From: Actinomycetes bacterium
GTDB taxonomy: Bacteria > Actinomycetota > Acidimicrobiia > Acidimicrobiales > Microtrichaceae
Assembly: GCA_023434535.1 (NCBI GenBank)
Contig: JAEYSR010000110.1
Span: 1 to 30,751 of the forward strand
DNA length: 30,751 bases
Direction of reading: 5' to 3'
Below, one piece after another: positions 8,260 to 17,210 of the stretch. How positions within the stretch are numbered: the stretch's first letter is position 1; each line of letters begins with the position of its first letter. The translations under genes and the position numbers were made by a program. Under the pieces are notes generated by a model. That model ran no database searches, was not told where the DNA came from, and was given only the letters and a program-made list of their open reading frames with translations.

Positions 8260-8460
8260 TGCCTCTCCCACTTCAACACCTCTCCCGACACCACCGACGC
8301 CCACGCCCGTCGGTCCCGCGCCCCATCGTTCCGGCTCCGGAAGGTGGACACAAGGGGTACGAGAGGTGAATCCTCGCCGCCCGCGACCCGGGCGCCACGT
8401 TCCGCGGCGGTCCTGCCCGCCACAGTGGCGAGCCGGCCGACGGAGCCGACCGGAAGGGCC

Positions 8461-10741
8461 TCAGCCGCCGTTGTCGGCGGGCACCCAGGGCCGACACGGC
8501 TTGCCGGCCGCCGGACACGGGAGCGGCGTCGCCGGCGCGGGACCGAGGGGCGCGACCGTGAAGCTGATCGAGGACGGTGTCGGTCGTGCTGCGGTCCAGC
8601 GGGTCGACCGACTCGAACGTCCAGCGCTCGCGGTCGCCGTTCACGCCGGCGACCGTGACGCGGATCCGGCTGCCGGCGCGGAACACGTGCGCCATCGGCA
8701 TGATCTGGACCGGGACCACGTCCACCGCCGCACCGCCGGTGAGCGGCTCGATCCGGTCGAAGGTGAACACGGGCCGGGTCGACGTCGACGCGGCGGCGTC
8801 CAGGTGGCGGCGGGAGGCCCGCTGCACACCGGAGCCGACCAGCATCTCCTGTCCGTCGGGGCGCACCTCGGTGACGGTGACCGCGAGGTCCGTGTCGGCC
8901 GCGGTGGAGCTCAACGCCACCGACGCGGCCGCCGGACCGACCGCGACCACGTCGGACGCGAGCGGCTGGCTGACGAAGCCGACGGACGCATCGGACGCCA
9001 GCGGGGTCCAGGTGAACGGCTCGGGAGCGTCGACGAGCGCGGGGCCCGGGTCGTGGCGACGGCTGGCGACGTCGGGCCGGTACGAGGCGCTCGACGGGTC
9101 CGCGGCCGCGGAGGAGGCCAGCGTCCCGCCGGCACCGAAGTACCAGGTGGAGGCGGTGGAGCCGGGCACCGGGAACGTCGGGGCCGACACGTCCCAGCGG
9201 GCCCCGACGTTGGCGCCCTCGTTGCTGCCGGTCGGCAGCTCCAGCAGGAGCCGCACGCGCGGTCGGGCCTCGAAGTTCCGGCGGGCCGTGTCGAGGTCCT
9301 GCCACAGGGTCGCCGGGAGCGGCGGCGTGGCGCTGCCGTCGCCGAAGATCACGTCCTTGACCAGGTTCACCAGGAGCTTCGCCTCGGGCGGCCGCTTGGC
9401 CACGTAGATGTCGAGGAACTCGAAGTACTGCGTGATCGTGTCGGGCGTGACCGCGTCGCGGTGGTGGCCGTTGCCGAGGTTCAGCCAGACACGGTCGTTG
9501 GCGCCGAGCAGGTTCTCGGTCGCCGCGAGCATGGCGTAGGAGCTGGTCTCCTCGTCCTCGAACTGGAGGGACGCGAAGGTCGGGACCTCCACCTCACCCA
9601 TCCAGCGGGGGAAGTCCCGCCGGGTGTACAGCTCGTTGAAGAGGTCGTTGGTGTAGATCAGGTCGTTGCCGTCGCGGGTCTGCAGCCGCAGCTTCTGGTT
9701 CTCCCGGCACTTCTCGTCGGTGGCGACCAGGGCGTTCGCGTACGGCAGCGCCCCCTCGGCCGGGGCCGGCCGGGCGGCGGCGACGCGCTCGGCCATCCAG
9801 GTCGAGCCGAAGCCGTCGTTGAAGATGCCGCCGGGATGGGCGATGTCGTAGAGGTTGCCCGTGAACGACATGGGGGCGATCGCCGCCAGGTGCGGCGGGT
9901 GCGTGGCCGCCACGCCGATCTGGCTGTAGCCGGAGAAGGAGATCCCGACCATGCCGACCGTTCCGCCGGTCACCCACGGCTGGGCGGCGACGGTCTCGAT
10001 CGCGTCGTAGCCGTCGAGGTTGGTGGGGAGGTCGAACAGGTCCGACTCGCCGCCGGAGCAACCGCTGCCACGGATCTGCACCGACACCGTGGCGAAGCCG
10101 GCCAGGCGCACGAGCAGGCTGCCGACGTCGGTCTCGCCGCCCGGGGCGAGGGGGTCCTTGGGCAGACCGAGGAGACCGCCGAGCTTGTTCAGGAGCGGGT
10201 CGTTGGGCGCGGCGACCTGGTAGCCCGAGTACTCGATCACGGTCGGGAACGGTCCGTCGGCGAGGCTCAGCCCGAGCGGCGGACGGACGGTCGCGGCCAG
10301 CGTGATGCCGTCGCGCATCGGGATGTAGTTGAGCCCCTCGTGCATGGTCGTGGCGTCGTAGAACGACTGCGGCGGGTGCTCGTCCGCGACCAGGATCCTG
10401 ACCTGGCGGGAGTCGCCGGAGTCGACGTTCGTCACGGTGTAGGTCCGACCCTGGACCAGCTCGCGGACCGCCAGGCTGCCGAAGCGGTCGGCGGTGCCGC
10501 CACCGACCACGTCCGCGCCGTCCGCGACGTCGATGCGGTCGCCGGGCAGGGCGCCCAGCACGTACAGCTGCTCCACACCGGGCAGGAGCCGGTAGCCGGC
10601 ACGGTCGACGGGCGACTGGTCGCCGATGTCGGGCAGCGTCGAGGTCGCGGTGCACGCCGACGCCAAGATCGCCAGCGCCGCTGCCGCGACCGCCCATGCC
10701 CACACGCTCCGACGCCGCCGCGCCCCGCCCGTCCCGATCAT
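8461..10741 (-). CDS. CocE/NonD-type (S15) hydrolase lipoprotein, apparent frameshift near the 3' end
   Basis: Lipoprotein signal with lipobox LASAC (Cys30). Residues about 110-480 form the CocE/X-Pro-peptidase S15 hydrolase domain: IPMRDGITLAATVRPP, VEYSGYQ-like strand, VQIRGSGCSGGE, and nucleophile elbow MVGISFSGYSQ with Ser268. The second half is the jelly-roll C-terminal domain (WYFGAGGTL, FRAGSRIRVTVAGVNGDRERW). After residue about 723 (near base 8575) the original frame turns Arg-rich and runs on to 8273. A frame displaced by one base reads SSISFTVAPLGPAPATPLPC and stops at 8461, with 34 of 37 codons ending in G or C. I therefore place the natural end at 8461, giving a product of about 760 residues. 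The start at 10741 has GGGGAG at good spacing. It is predicted to be an extracytoplasmic esterase or peptidase. Confidence 0.8.
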
Positions 10742-10782
10742 GTCCCGCTCCCCTCAGCCATGCCGTCGCCGACGGCCCGCGC

Positions 10783-10812
10783 ACGATAGCGCCGGATGCG
10801 AACGAGCGTTCA
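10783..10812 (-). promoter_or_regulatory. LexA-like box overlapping a possible promoter of the CocE-type gene
   Basis: GAACGAGCGTTC at 10800-10811 fits GAAC-N4-GTTC, the core of the Gram-positive/actinobacterial SOS box. On the minus strand TATCGT at 10783-10788 could be a -10 box. The -35 position, 17 nt further up, falls inside the palindrome. Only one copy is seen in this gap between divergent genes, and neither neighbour is a classical SOS gene, so this is tentative. Confidence 0.3.
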
Positions 10813-10914
10813 GGCGAGGTCGGACCGGGCCCGTCGGCGGGGTGGGGTACGCGCACGCACCCCACGGATCCTGGGATGATCGGACGCCATGGGCCGGTCC
10901 AGGTGGCGTCGACG

Positions 10915-13380
10915 ATGACGTCCGAACTCGACGTCGTCGACGGGAGCGACCCGCTGGACGAGGACGACGGGGAGATCACCGACTACGCGAGGTCCTCGTT
11001 CGACCTGCTGCGCCTGGTGCTCTTCGGGGCCGCCGCCGTGGTCGTCGCGCTGGCCACCCGCTACCTCGGGGACGGGGCCGACGGGCTGGAGGAGGAGCTC
11101 AGCCGGCTGCTCGTCGCCCCGGTCGACTGGATGCGGGCCGCGATCGACGTGCTGCTGATCGCCACCGTGCTGAGCTCCGGTCTGGCGGTCCTGGTCATCC
11201 CGCTGTTCCTCCGACGCCTCCGGCTCCTCGGCTACGTGCTCGCCTCCATGGTCGTCACCGGGATCCTCTTCACCCTGCTCGGCGGGTGGATGGGGCTCCG
11301 GGTCATCCAGGTCGGGCCCGACCCCAGCACCGAGGCGATCGCGAGGACCTTCGCCGCCAACGTGGCCGCCACGGCCCAGCTGGTGGCCGCGTTCGTCACC
11401 ACCGGACCGTTCGTCACCATCCGGTGGCGCCGGCTCGGTCTCGGGATCGTGGCCGGCGTCCTCGTGATGCAGCTGGCCGTCGTCCCGGGCGAGGCGACCC
11501 ACGCGTTGCTCACGCTCACCACCGGCTACGCGGTGGCGAGCGCGGTGCTCCTGGTCTTCGGCCGGCCGAGCACCCGCCCCCGGATCTCGACGCTCATCCG
11601 GACGCTGCGCCGCAGCGGGATCACCACGTCGACGCTCGTGCAGACCGGGATCAGCCCGCGCGGCACGCTCACGTACGAAGGTGAGGACTCCGACGGCGGC
11701 GGCCTGTTCATCCAGGTCCTCGGATCGGACCGGTTGGCCGCCGACCTGCTGCGCCGCGCCTACCGGGCGGTGCGCTACCGCTCCCCCGGCGACGACCGAC
11801 CGTTCACGTCCATCCGCAGGTCGGTGGAGCACGAGGCGCTCGTGTCGTTCCAGGCCCGGGACATCGGTGTCCGCACTCCCCGCCTGCGGACGTTGGCGAC
11901 CGTCGGCGAGGACTCGTTCCTGGTCGCCTTCGACCGCCTCGAGGGCCGCACGCTCGACGTCGTGCTCGGCGGTGGGCGACCGATGGCCGAGCGCTCCACG
12001 ACGGCCCAGCACCCGTCGGTGACCGACTCGTCGGCCACCGACGACGGTCTGCTGCGGTCGGTCTGGGAGCAGGTGGCGCTCCTGCAGCGCGGCCGGATCG
12101 CACACCGGGACCTGCGGCCCGAGAACCTGTTCGTCGACCCCGACGGCGACGTGTGGGTCATCGGCCTCTGGCAGGCCGAGGTGGCCGCCGACGACGCCCA
12201 GCTGCGCACCGACGTGGCCCAGGTCATCACGTCGCTCGCGATGGCGGTCGGCGCGGAGCGGGCCGTCGCCGGCGCCGTCGAGGCGCTCGGCACCGAGGCG
12301 GTGGCCGCGAGCCTGGGCCGGATGCAGCCGCTCGCGCTGGCCCGCCGGACCCGCAGCTTGCTCAGTGAGCACCCCGGGCTCCTCGACGAGATCCGTGCCG
12401 AGGTGGAGCGGCGCTGCCACGTCGAGCACGCCGACCTGGAGCCGATCGCCCGCCTCGGACCCCGCCAGCTCTTCAGCATGGTGATGCTGGTCGCCGTCGT
12501 GTACTTCCTGGTGCCGCAGTTCGCGGACCTCCCCGGGATCGTGCAGCAGGTCACCGACGCCAACTGGGTCTGGGCGATCCCCGCGGTGCTCGCGTCGGTC
12601 GGGACCTACCTCGCCGCCGCGGTCGCCCTGATGGGTGCCACCCCCGGGCGGCTGCCGTTCGGCTCCACCTCCGCCGCTCAGCTCGGTGGGGCGTTCACGT
12701 CGACGATCGCCCCCGCCGGCCTCGGTGGGATGGCCCTCAACGTCCGCTACCTCCAGCGCCAGGGCGTGGACAGCGCAGTGGCCACCTCGTCGGTCGGGCT
12801 CGACGCCGTCGGCGGCATCGTCGGCCACGTGATCCTGATCGGGATCTTCCTGGTGTGGGCCGGTCGGGACGCGATCGGCGACGTGGAGCTCCCGTCCCCG
12901 TGGGCGTTCGCCATCGGAGCAGCGGTCGTCGTCCTGTTCGCCGTGCTGGCCATGCTGGTCCCGGGGACCCGGCGCCTGGTCAGGGACAAGCTGCTGCCGA
13001 TCCTCGGCAAGGCGGCCGGCGGTCTGCGCGACGTCCTCACGACACCCAGCAAGATCGCCATGATGCTCAGCGGGTCGATCCTGGTGACGTTCTGCTACCT
13101 GCTGGCGTTCGTCGCGTCGACCGAGGCGTTCGACGTGGACGGCCGGTTCGCCACGCTCGGCGCGGTGTACCTGGTGGGTGCCGCGGTGGCGACGATCGCG
13201 CCGACGCCCGGGGGCATCGGCGCGACCGAGGCGGCGCTGATCGGCGGCCTGGTCGCGGTCGGGGTGAGCAACCCGCAGGCCGTCCCCGCCGTGTTCCTGT
13301 TCCGGTTGGTGACCTTCTGGCTCCCGATCCTGCCGGGCTACGTCGCGTTCAGCTGGATGCGGCGGACCGGCCGCCTCTGA
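10915..13380 (+). CDS. Flippase-like (LPG synthase TM / UPF0104) membrane protein with embedded degenerate kinase domain
   Basis: 821 residues from ATG 10915; longer in-frame starts upstream add an atypical Pro/Arg-rich stretch. Parts: N-terminal membrane domain of about 6 helices (about 30-225); a kinase-fold domain (about 235-500); and a C-terminal flippase-like domain of 7-8 helices (about 515-815) with FTSTIAPAGLGGMALNVRYL and PTPGGIGATEAALIGGLVAVG, typical of TIGR00374/MprF-type flippase domains. The kinase part keeps the catalytic loop H397-R-D399-L-R-P-E-N404 and an alpha-C-like Glu (VEHEAL). However, the expected beta-3 Lys is Gln267 (LFIQVLG) and the metal-binding Asp of DFG is Gly417 (VWVIGLW). 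A role in lipid or glycolipid translocation with a regulatory pseudokinase is inferred. Its stop lies 4 nt from a convergent gene. Confidence 0.85.
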   Translation: MTSELDVVDGSDPLDEDDGEITDYARSSFDLLRLVLFGAAAVVVALATRYLGDGADGLEEELSRLLVAPVDWMRAAIDVLLIATVLSSGLAVLVIPLFLRRLRLLGYVLASMVVTGILFTLLGGWMGLRVIQVGPDPSTEAIARTFAANVAATAQLVAAFVTTGPFVTIRWRRLGLGIVAGVLVMQLAVVPGEATHALLTLTTGYAVASAVLLVFGRPSTRPRISTLIRTLRRSGITTSTLVQTGISPRGTLTYEGEDSDGGGLFIQVLGSDRLAADLLRRAYRAVRYRSPGDDRPFTSIRRSVEHEALVSFQARDIGVRTPRLRTLATVGEDSFLVAFDRLEGRTLDVVLGGGRPMAERSTTAQHPSVTDSSATDDGLLRSVWEQVALLQRGRIAHRDLRPENLFVDPDGDVWVIGLWQAEVAADDAQLRTDVAQVITSLAMAVGAERAVAGAVEALGTEAVAASLGRMQPLALARRTRSLLSEHPGLLDEIRAEVERRCHVEHADLEPIARLGPRQLFSMVMLVAVVYFLVPQFADLPGIVQQVTDANWVWAIPAVLASVGTYLAAAVALMGATPGRLPFGSTSAAQLGGAFTSTIAPAGLGGMALNVRYLQRQGVDSAVATSSVGLDAVGGIVGHVILIGIFLVWAGRDAIGDVELPSPWAFAIGAAVVVLFAVLAMLVPGTRRLVRDKLLPILGKAAGGLRDVLTTPSKIAMMLSGSILVTFCYLLAFVASTEAFDVDGRFATLGAVYLVGAAVATIAPTPGGIGATEAALIGGLVAVGVSNPQAVPAVFLFRLVTFWLPILPGYVAFSWMRRTGRL

Positions 13381-13384
13381 GCGA

Positions 13385-13822
13385 TCAGTCGACCGGGGTG
13401 AGCACGAAGAGCGGGATGACCCGCTCGGTCGACGCCTGGTAGTCGTCGAAGCTGGGCCACACCGCGGTGGCCACACCCCACCAGTGCGCCTTCTCGTCGC
13501 CCTCGACCTGACGCACCGTGTAGTCCTTGAGGACGGGGCCGTCCTGGAGCTTGGCCTCGCCGAAGGCCCGCAGGTTGTGGACCCACTGCGGAGCGGTCGG
13601 GGCGCCGCCCATCGACCCGATCACGGCGTACTCGCCGTTCTCCTCGGCGCGCATGAGCGGGGTCTTGCGGATCTTCCCGGACTTGGCGCCCTTGGTCCAC
13701 AGGATGATGCAGGGCTTGCCCTCCATCTCGTTGCCCTCGGTGCCGCCGCTCGACTCGTAGAGCGCGACCTGCTCGTAGATCGGCTCCCACGGGCTCGGCT
13801 CGTACTCACCCTCGATCGGCAT
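13385..13822 (-). CDS. Deazaflavin (F420)-dependent nitroreductase-family protein (DDN-like)
   Basis: A 145-residue protein matching the small split-barrel DDN family that binds F420: GKPCIILWTKGAKSGKIRKTPLM (the cofactor-phosphate region), YAVIGSMGGAPTAPQWVHNL, and FDDYQASTERVIPLFVLTPV at the end. Family members reduce varied substrates with reduced F420; the native substrate is unknown. The ATG at 13822 is preceded by GAGGAG at 7-nt spacing. The frame stays open upstream to 14587, but that part overlaps the next gene and is spurious. It is convergent with the flippase gene (4-nt gap) and divergent from the PPOX-like gene. Confidence 0.9.
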   Translation of the reverse strand: MPIEGEYEPSPWEPIYEQVALYESSGGTEGNEMEGKPCIILWTKGAKSGKIRKTPLMRAEENGEYAVIGSMGGAPTAPQWVHNLRAFGEAKLQDGPVLKDYTVRQVEGDEKAHWWGVATAVWPSFDDYQASTERVIPLFVLTPVD

Positions 13823-13951
13823 GTTCTGTCTCCTCGGATCCGCGCCGGCCTCGCCGGCGACCCGGGGCACGCTACCGACTCCGACGGACGTCGGACGCCG
13901 GGTCCCGGCGGGCGTCGATGAGTTGCCGGCGGGCACGCCGTCCGTACCCAC

Positions 13952-14485
13952 ATGGAGACCACGAACCTGGCTGCCGAGCTCTATGGGACCCCCGACCTCG
14001 ACTGGGGCTCGATCACCGATCGACTCGTGCGTGGGATCCCGCAGGCCCCCGGTCAGGGCGGACCCGGCCGCCACACGTGCTGGCTGGCGACCGTCGACGC
14101 CGACGGCGCCCCGCAGATCAACGGCATCGGAGCGATCTGGGCGCACGACGCGTTCTGGTGGGAGACCGGGAGGACCAGCCGCAAGGGCCGCAACCTGGCC
14201 CGGGATCCGCGCTGCTCGCTCAGCGTCGCGACCGACGACTTCGACCTGGTGGTCCAGGGCACGGCCGAGCTGATCACGGACCGCGACCTGGTCGCCGAGA
14301 TGGCGGCGGCGTGGGCGGCCGACGGCTGGCCGGCCGAGGTGGACGAGAGCGGCACGGCGATCACAGCGCCGTACAGCGCGCCGTCGGCCGGGCCGCCGCC
14401 GTGGAACGTCTACCGGATGAACATCAGCTCCGCGACGGCCCTCGCGACCGTCGAGCCCGGCGGAGCCACCCGGTTCCGATTCTGA
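13952..14485 (+). CDS. Pyridoxamine-5'-phosphate-oxidase-like split-barrel protein
   Basis: 177 residues with the PPOX/FMN-binding split-barrel pattern: TCWLATVDADGAPQINGIGAIW, then FWWETGRTSRKGRNLARDPRCSLSVATDDFDLVVQGTAELI. In actinobacteria such proteins bind FMN, F420 or heme; the cofactor cannot be told here, though the DDN-like F420 protein next door makes F420 plausible. The C-terminal part contains PPPWNVYRMN, a typical closing motif. There is no clear Shine-Dalgarno in front of the ATG. It ends 13 nt from the convergent epoxide-hydrolase-like gene. Confidence 0.85.
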   Translation: METTNLAAELYGTPDLDWGSITDRLVRGIPQAPGQGGPGRHTCWLATVDADGAPQINGIGAIWAHDAFWWETGRTSRKGRNLARDPRCSLSVATDDFDLVVQGTAELITDRDLVAEMAAAWAADGWPAEVDESGTAITAPYSAPSAGPPPWNVYRMNISSATALATVEPGGATRFRF

Positions 14486-14498
14486 GCAACTCCGACCG

Positions 14499-14987
14499 TC
14501 AGCGTCCCGGGGCGTCGTCGAGGCTGTCGGGCGCTGTCGGGCGCAGCGCCGGGACGACGGCGCCGAGCAGTCCGCGGCCCACGGCACGGATGATGTCCCA
14601 CTGGTCGAACCCGTCGCGCCACAGCGTGATGCGGCCGTCGTGGACGTCGAAGCGGCCCATGACCCAGAACTGCAGGCGCACGGGACCGAGCGAGATCACG
14701 TCGGTGCGCTCGGTCAGGACCACCGGTCCGTCGGCGGAGATCGCGTGCAGGTACACCTCGAAGTTCACGTCGGGCCGGGTCAGCGCACGGAAGGCGCGTC
14801 GGACCGTCCCGGCCCCGTCGATGGCCGGGAGTCCGACGTTCACGTAGTGGACGTCGTCGGCGAGCAGCGCGACCGCGCCGTCGACGTCGGAGTCCATGAG
14901 CGCGGCCAGGAAGGCCTCGGTCACGGCCTGCGGGTCCGACAGGTCCCCGTCGACCGGGGCGGGCGTGGGCAGCAGCTCGATCGGCAT
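14499..14987 (-). CDS. Limonene-1,2-epoxide-hydrolase-like protein
   Basis: 162 residues with a complete set of residues matching the limonene-epoxide-hydrolase active site: Tyr48 and Asn50 (HYVNVG), Arg94 and Asp96 (TERTDVI), and Asp125 (LWRDGFD). In the Rhodococcus enzyme the equivalents are Y53, N55, R99, D101 and D132, with nearly the same spacing. The fold is the SnoaL/NTF2-like cone, and the predicted reaction is one-step hydration of a cyclic or aliphatic epoxide. The true substrate is unknown; actinobacterial homologues also act on lipid-derived epoxides. The ATG at 14987 is preceded by TAGCAT at 6 nt, suggesting a leaderless message. Confidence 0.88.
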   Translation of the reverse strand: MPIELLPTPAPVDGDLSDPQAVTEAFLAALMDSDVDGAVALLADDVHYVNVGLPAIDGAGTVRRAFRALTRPDVNFEVYLHAISADGPVVLTERTDVISLGPVRLQFWVMGRFDVHDGRITLWRDGFDQWDIIRAVGRGLLGAVVPALRPTAPDSLDDAPGR

Positions 14988-14993
14988 GCCCGG

Positions 14994-14999
14994 ATGCTA
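14994..14999 (-). promoter_or_regulatory. Probable -10 box of the epoxide-hydrolase-like gene (leaderless)
   Basis: TAGCAT on the minus strand ends 6 nt before the ATG at 14987. There is no Shine-Dalgarno. The geometry is the same as at 2639-2644 and 2818-2823. Confidence 0.4.
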
Positions 15000-15119
15000 C
15001 GACCGCCCTCCTCGATGATCCCGACGATCCCGACGACGGATTCCGCGGAGAGATCCCGACCGTTCCGGTGCTGACTTCTCGTCAGAATCTGCGGGTGACG
15101 GCGGGGGTGAGGGGCGGGG

Positions 15120-16376
15120 TCAGCCGGCCGGGGCCGTCGTGGTCGGCGCGTCCGCGGGGACCTCGTCCCAGATGTCGATCGTGCCGCCGTAGTTGGCGAC
15201 CCACACGCGGCCGGTCGAGTCGTCGTACGTGATGCCGATCGGGTGGTGCCCTGCGGGCTCCTTGTCGATCACCTTCATGTCGGACGTGCGGATCTTCGAG
15301 ATGTTGCTGTCCTCGTAGTTCACGACGTACAGCGCCGTGCCGTCGGTGGAGATGTCCGCCGAGCGGGGCTGGGTGCCGGTCGGGACGCGGGCGACCACCT
15401 GCGCGGTCCCCGTGTCGATCTTGGCGACCTGCCCGGCCTTGTTGAGCGTGACGTACAGCGCGCTGTCGTCGGGGGCGATGACGATGTGACGGGGCCCGGC
15501 GCCGACGTTGCGGATCCAGCTGATCCCACCCGTCGCGAGGTCGACCTTGGCCACGTCGGAGCCGCCCATCACCGCGATGTACGCCGTGGACGAGTCCTTG
15601 GTGACGGCGATGCCACGGGGGTAGCGACCGTCGATCTTCACGGTGTTGAGCACCGCTCCGGTCTCGGTGTCGGCGATCGTCAGATCCCACGTGCACCAGT
15701 TGGTCGCGAGGACCTTGGACCCGTCGGGGGTGACCGCCACGTACTTGGGCACGGCCCCGGCCGGGATCACCTGGTCGATCTTCCACGTCTCGGTGTTGAT
15801 CCGGTACAGGAAGCTCTTGGTCGTGCCGTCGCCCGGGGAGCACGAGTCCTTGCCCTCGCTGAACCCGGGTCCGTACATCGAGTAGTTCGAGACGTAGACC
15901 TCCTTCCCGTCGGGCGTGAAGGCCGCCTCCACCGGTGCACCCTTGAAGGTGCCGGGCACGTCGATGCCGAAGTCCGTGAGCGTGACGGAGTCGGGGATCG
16001 TGGCGAGGAGGTTCCCGTCGGCGTCGTAGGCCGTGACGGTGTGGGTGTACATCATGTTCTGCGCCGTCACCTTGCCGTGGCCGGAGGCGACGACGGACTT
16101 GGGTGAGATGTCGCCGGCGATCTGCTTGAACTTGCTCATTCCGAGGGTCTCGGCGGGCGGGCGCGGTGCTGCGGTGGTCGTCGTGGTCGACGGCTCGGTC
16201 GCCTCGGTCGAGGAGCCGTCGGTGGTGCCGTCGCCGCCACCGTCGGAGCGGACCTCCTGGGCGTCGTCCTTGGACGAGCCCACCGCGCCGCCGTCGGTCC
16301 CGACGCACCCCGCCGCCAGGAGCGCGACGCCGACCACGAACGTGGCGACGACGACGGACCGTTGCGGGCGGAGCAT
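15120..16376 (-). CDS. YncE-type beta-propeller lipoprotein
   Basis: 418 residues. The lipoprotein signal has lipobox LAAGC, followed by a Ser/Thr/Gly-rich linker to about residue 90. The rest is a seven-blade-type propeller with YVTN/YncE strands: AFTPDGKEVYVSNY, AVTPDGSKVLATN, IVIAPDDSALYVTLN, ADISTDGTALYVVNY and YDDSTGRVWVANYGG. Two internal cysteines (DSCSPGDG and NWCTWD) might pair. It is exported and membrane-anchored; the ligand is unknown. The ATG at 16376 is where the signal peptide begins; the Shine-Dalgarno is weak. It lies 56 nt after the nitroreductase stop, possibly in one transcript. The short gap before the next gene downstream (14988-15119) holds repeated GATCCCGAC motifs and nothing else obvious. 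Confidence 0.87.
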   Translation of the reverse strand: MLRPQRSVVVATFVVGVALLAAGCVGTDGGAVGSSKDDAQEVRSDGGGDGTTDGSSTEATEPSTTTTTAAPRPPAETLGMSKFKQIAGDISPKSVVASGHGKVTAQNMMYTHTVTAYDADGNLLATIPDSVTLTDFGIDVPGTFKGAPVEAAFTPDGKEVYVSNYSMYGPGFSEGKDSCSPGDGTTKSFLYRINTETWKIDQVIPAGAVPKYVAVTPDGSKVLATNWCTWDLTIADTETGAVLNTVKIDGRYPRGIAVTKDSSTAYIAVMGGSDVAKVDLATGGISWIRNVGAGPRHIVIAPDDSALYVTLNKAGQVAKIDTGTAQVVARVPTGTQPRSADISTDGTALYVVNYEDSNISKIRTSDMKVIDKEPAGHHPIGITYDDSTGRVWVANYGGTIDIWDEVPADAPTTTAPAG

Positions 16377-16432
16377 CCGGACAGCGTCCCACGCGGGACC
16401 GCCTCCCGGCAGGTCGCGGGCGGCCCGGGGCG

Positions 16433-17167
16433 TCACCCCTCCCGGACGACCGAGGGCATGTCCCCGGCCAGGAACGGCCGGTGGCCGTAGCGGTCGACGT
16501 GGACGACCTCGCCGATCGGCGTGCGGGTCGTCGGCCCGTACCGACCTCTGGCCCACCCGATCGGGATGATGCACACGGGCTGCATGGTCCTGGGGAGGCC
16601 GAGGATCCGTCGGGCGACGGGGGTCAGCCAGATGGGCAGGGTCTGCAGCGATGCACCGAGTCCGACCGCCCGGCACGACAGCAGGAGGTTCTGCACCGCC
16701 GGGAAGACCGACCCGTAGAACGACGCCACAGAGATCTGGGGCCAACCGACCGGGTGGTGCTTGACGTTGCGGCGGTAGCAGGGGATGACGAAGACCGGCA
16801 GCTCGTCGAAGTGCTCGGCCTGCCACTCGCCCGGCGCCATCCCCCGGAGGGCCTTCTCGTCGCCGGCGGCCCGCCGGGCCTCGATCGGCTGGAAGGTTCG
16901 GAACAGCACCCGGTACAGCCGGGCCAGGCGGGCCTTCTGCGCCCGGTCCTTGACCACCAGGTAGGACCAGTCCTGGCTGTTGGAGCTGGTCGGCGCCTTC
17001 AGCGACAGCTCGAGCAGCGGGATCAGGACGTCATCGTCGACGGGGTCGAGGTGCAGGCGACGGACGGCCCGCTGCGTGCTCATGGCCTCGACCAGCGGCA
17101 TGTCCAGCCGGGCGAGTGCCTCCTCCGCCGTCGGCGGGGCGAACGTCGGTGCGGGCTCGGAGCTCAT
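16433..17167 (-). CDS. Nitroreductase-family (FMN) oxidoreductase
   Basis: 244 residues of the nitroreductase fold. STQRAVRRL near the start is the FMN-phosphate-binding block, and LLELSLKAPTSSNSQDWSYLVV is the typical second block. AVQNLLLSCRAVGLGASLQTLPIW and the RTPIGEVVHVDRYG ending support this. The enzyme would reduce flavin-accessible substrates with NAD(P)H as a dimer; the substrate is unknown. The start at 17167 is preferred over a much longer in-frame start at 17326, because the extra residues come from the repeat pair at 17211-17333 and look random. Confidence 0.88.
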   Translation of the reverse strand: MSSEPAPTFAPPTAEEALARLDMPLVEAMSTQRAVRRLHLDPVDDDVLIPLLELSLKAPTSSNSQDWSYLVVKDRAQKARLARLYRVLFRTFQPIEARRAAGDEKALRGMAPGEWQAEHFDELPVFVIPCYRRNVKHHPVGWPQISVASFYGSVFPAVQNLLLSCRAVGLGASLQTLPIWLTPVARRILGLPRTMQPVCIIPIGWARGRYGPTTRTPIGEVVHVDRYGHRPFLAGDMPSVVREG

Positions 17168-17210
17168 CGGCGACAGCGTCGCACAGCGGTTCGCCCGCGA
17201 CCGACCCGAC

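Noticed and set aside
8329..8342. TTCCGG-CT-CCGGAA palindrome as an operator
   Set aside because: It is short, GC-rich, single and about 70 bp from the nearest start; chance occurrence is likely in such sequence.
8252..10789. 845-codon plus-strand open frame opposite the CocE-type hydrolase
   Set aside because: Composition is Arg/Gly/Val/His-rich and motif-free; the opposite strand shows a clear hydrolase.
10810..13476. 888-codon minus-strand open frame opposite the flippase-like gene
   Set aside because: It lacks hydrophobic segments and motifs, and is rich in Asp/Arg/Gly/His as expected of antisense high-GC sequence.
15070..15084. CTGAC-TTCTC-GTCAG hairpin as a terminator of the YncE-type gene
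   Set aside because: A five-base stem with no T-run is too weak to support.
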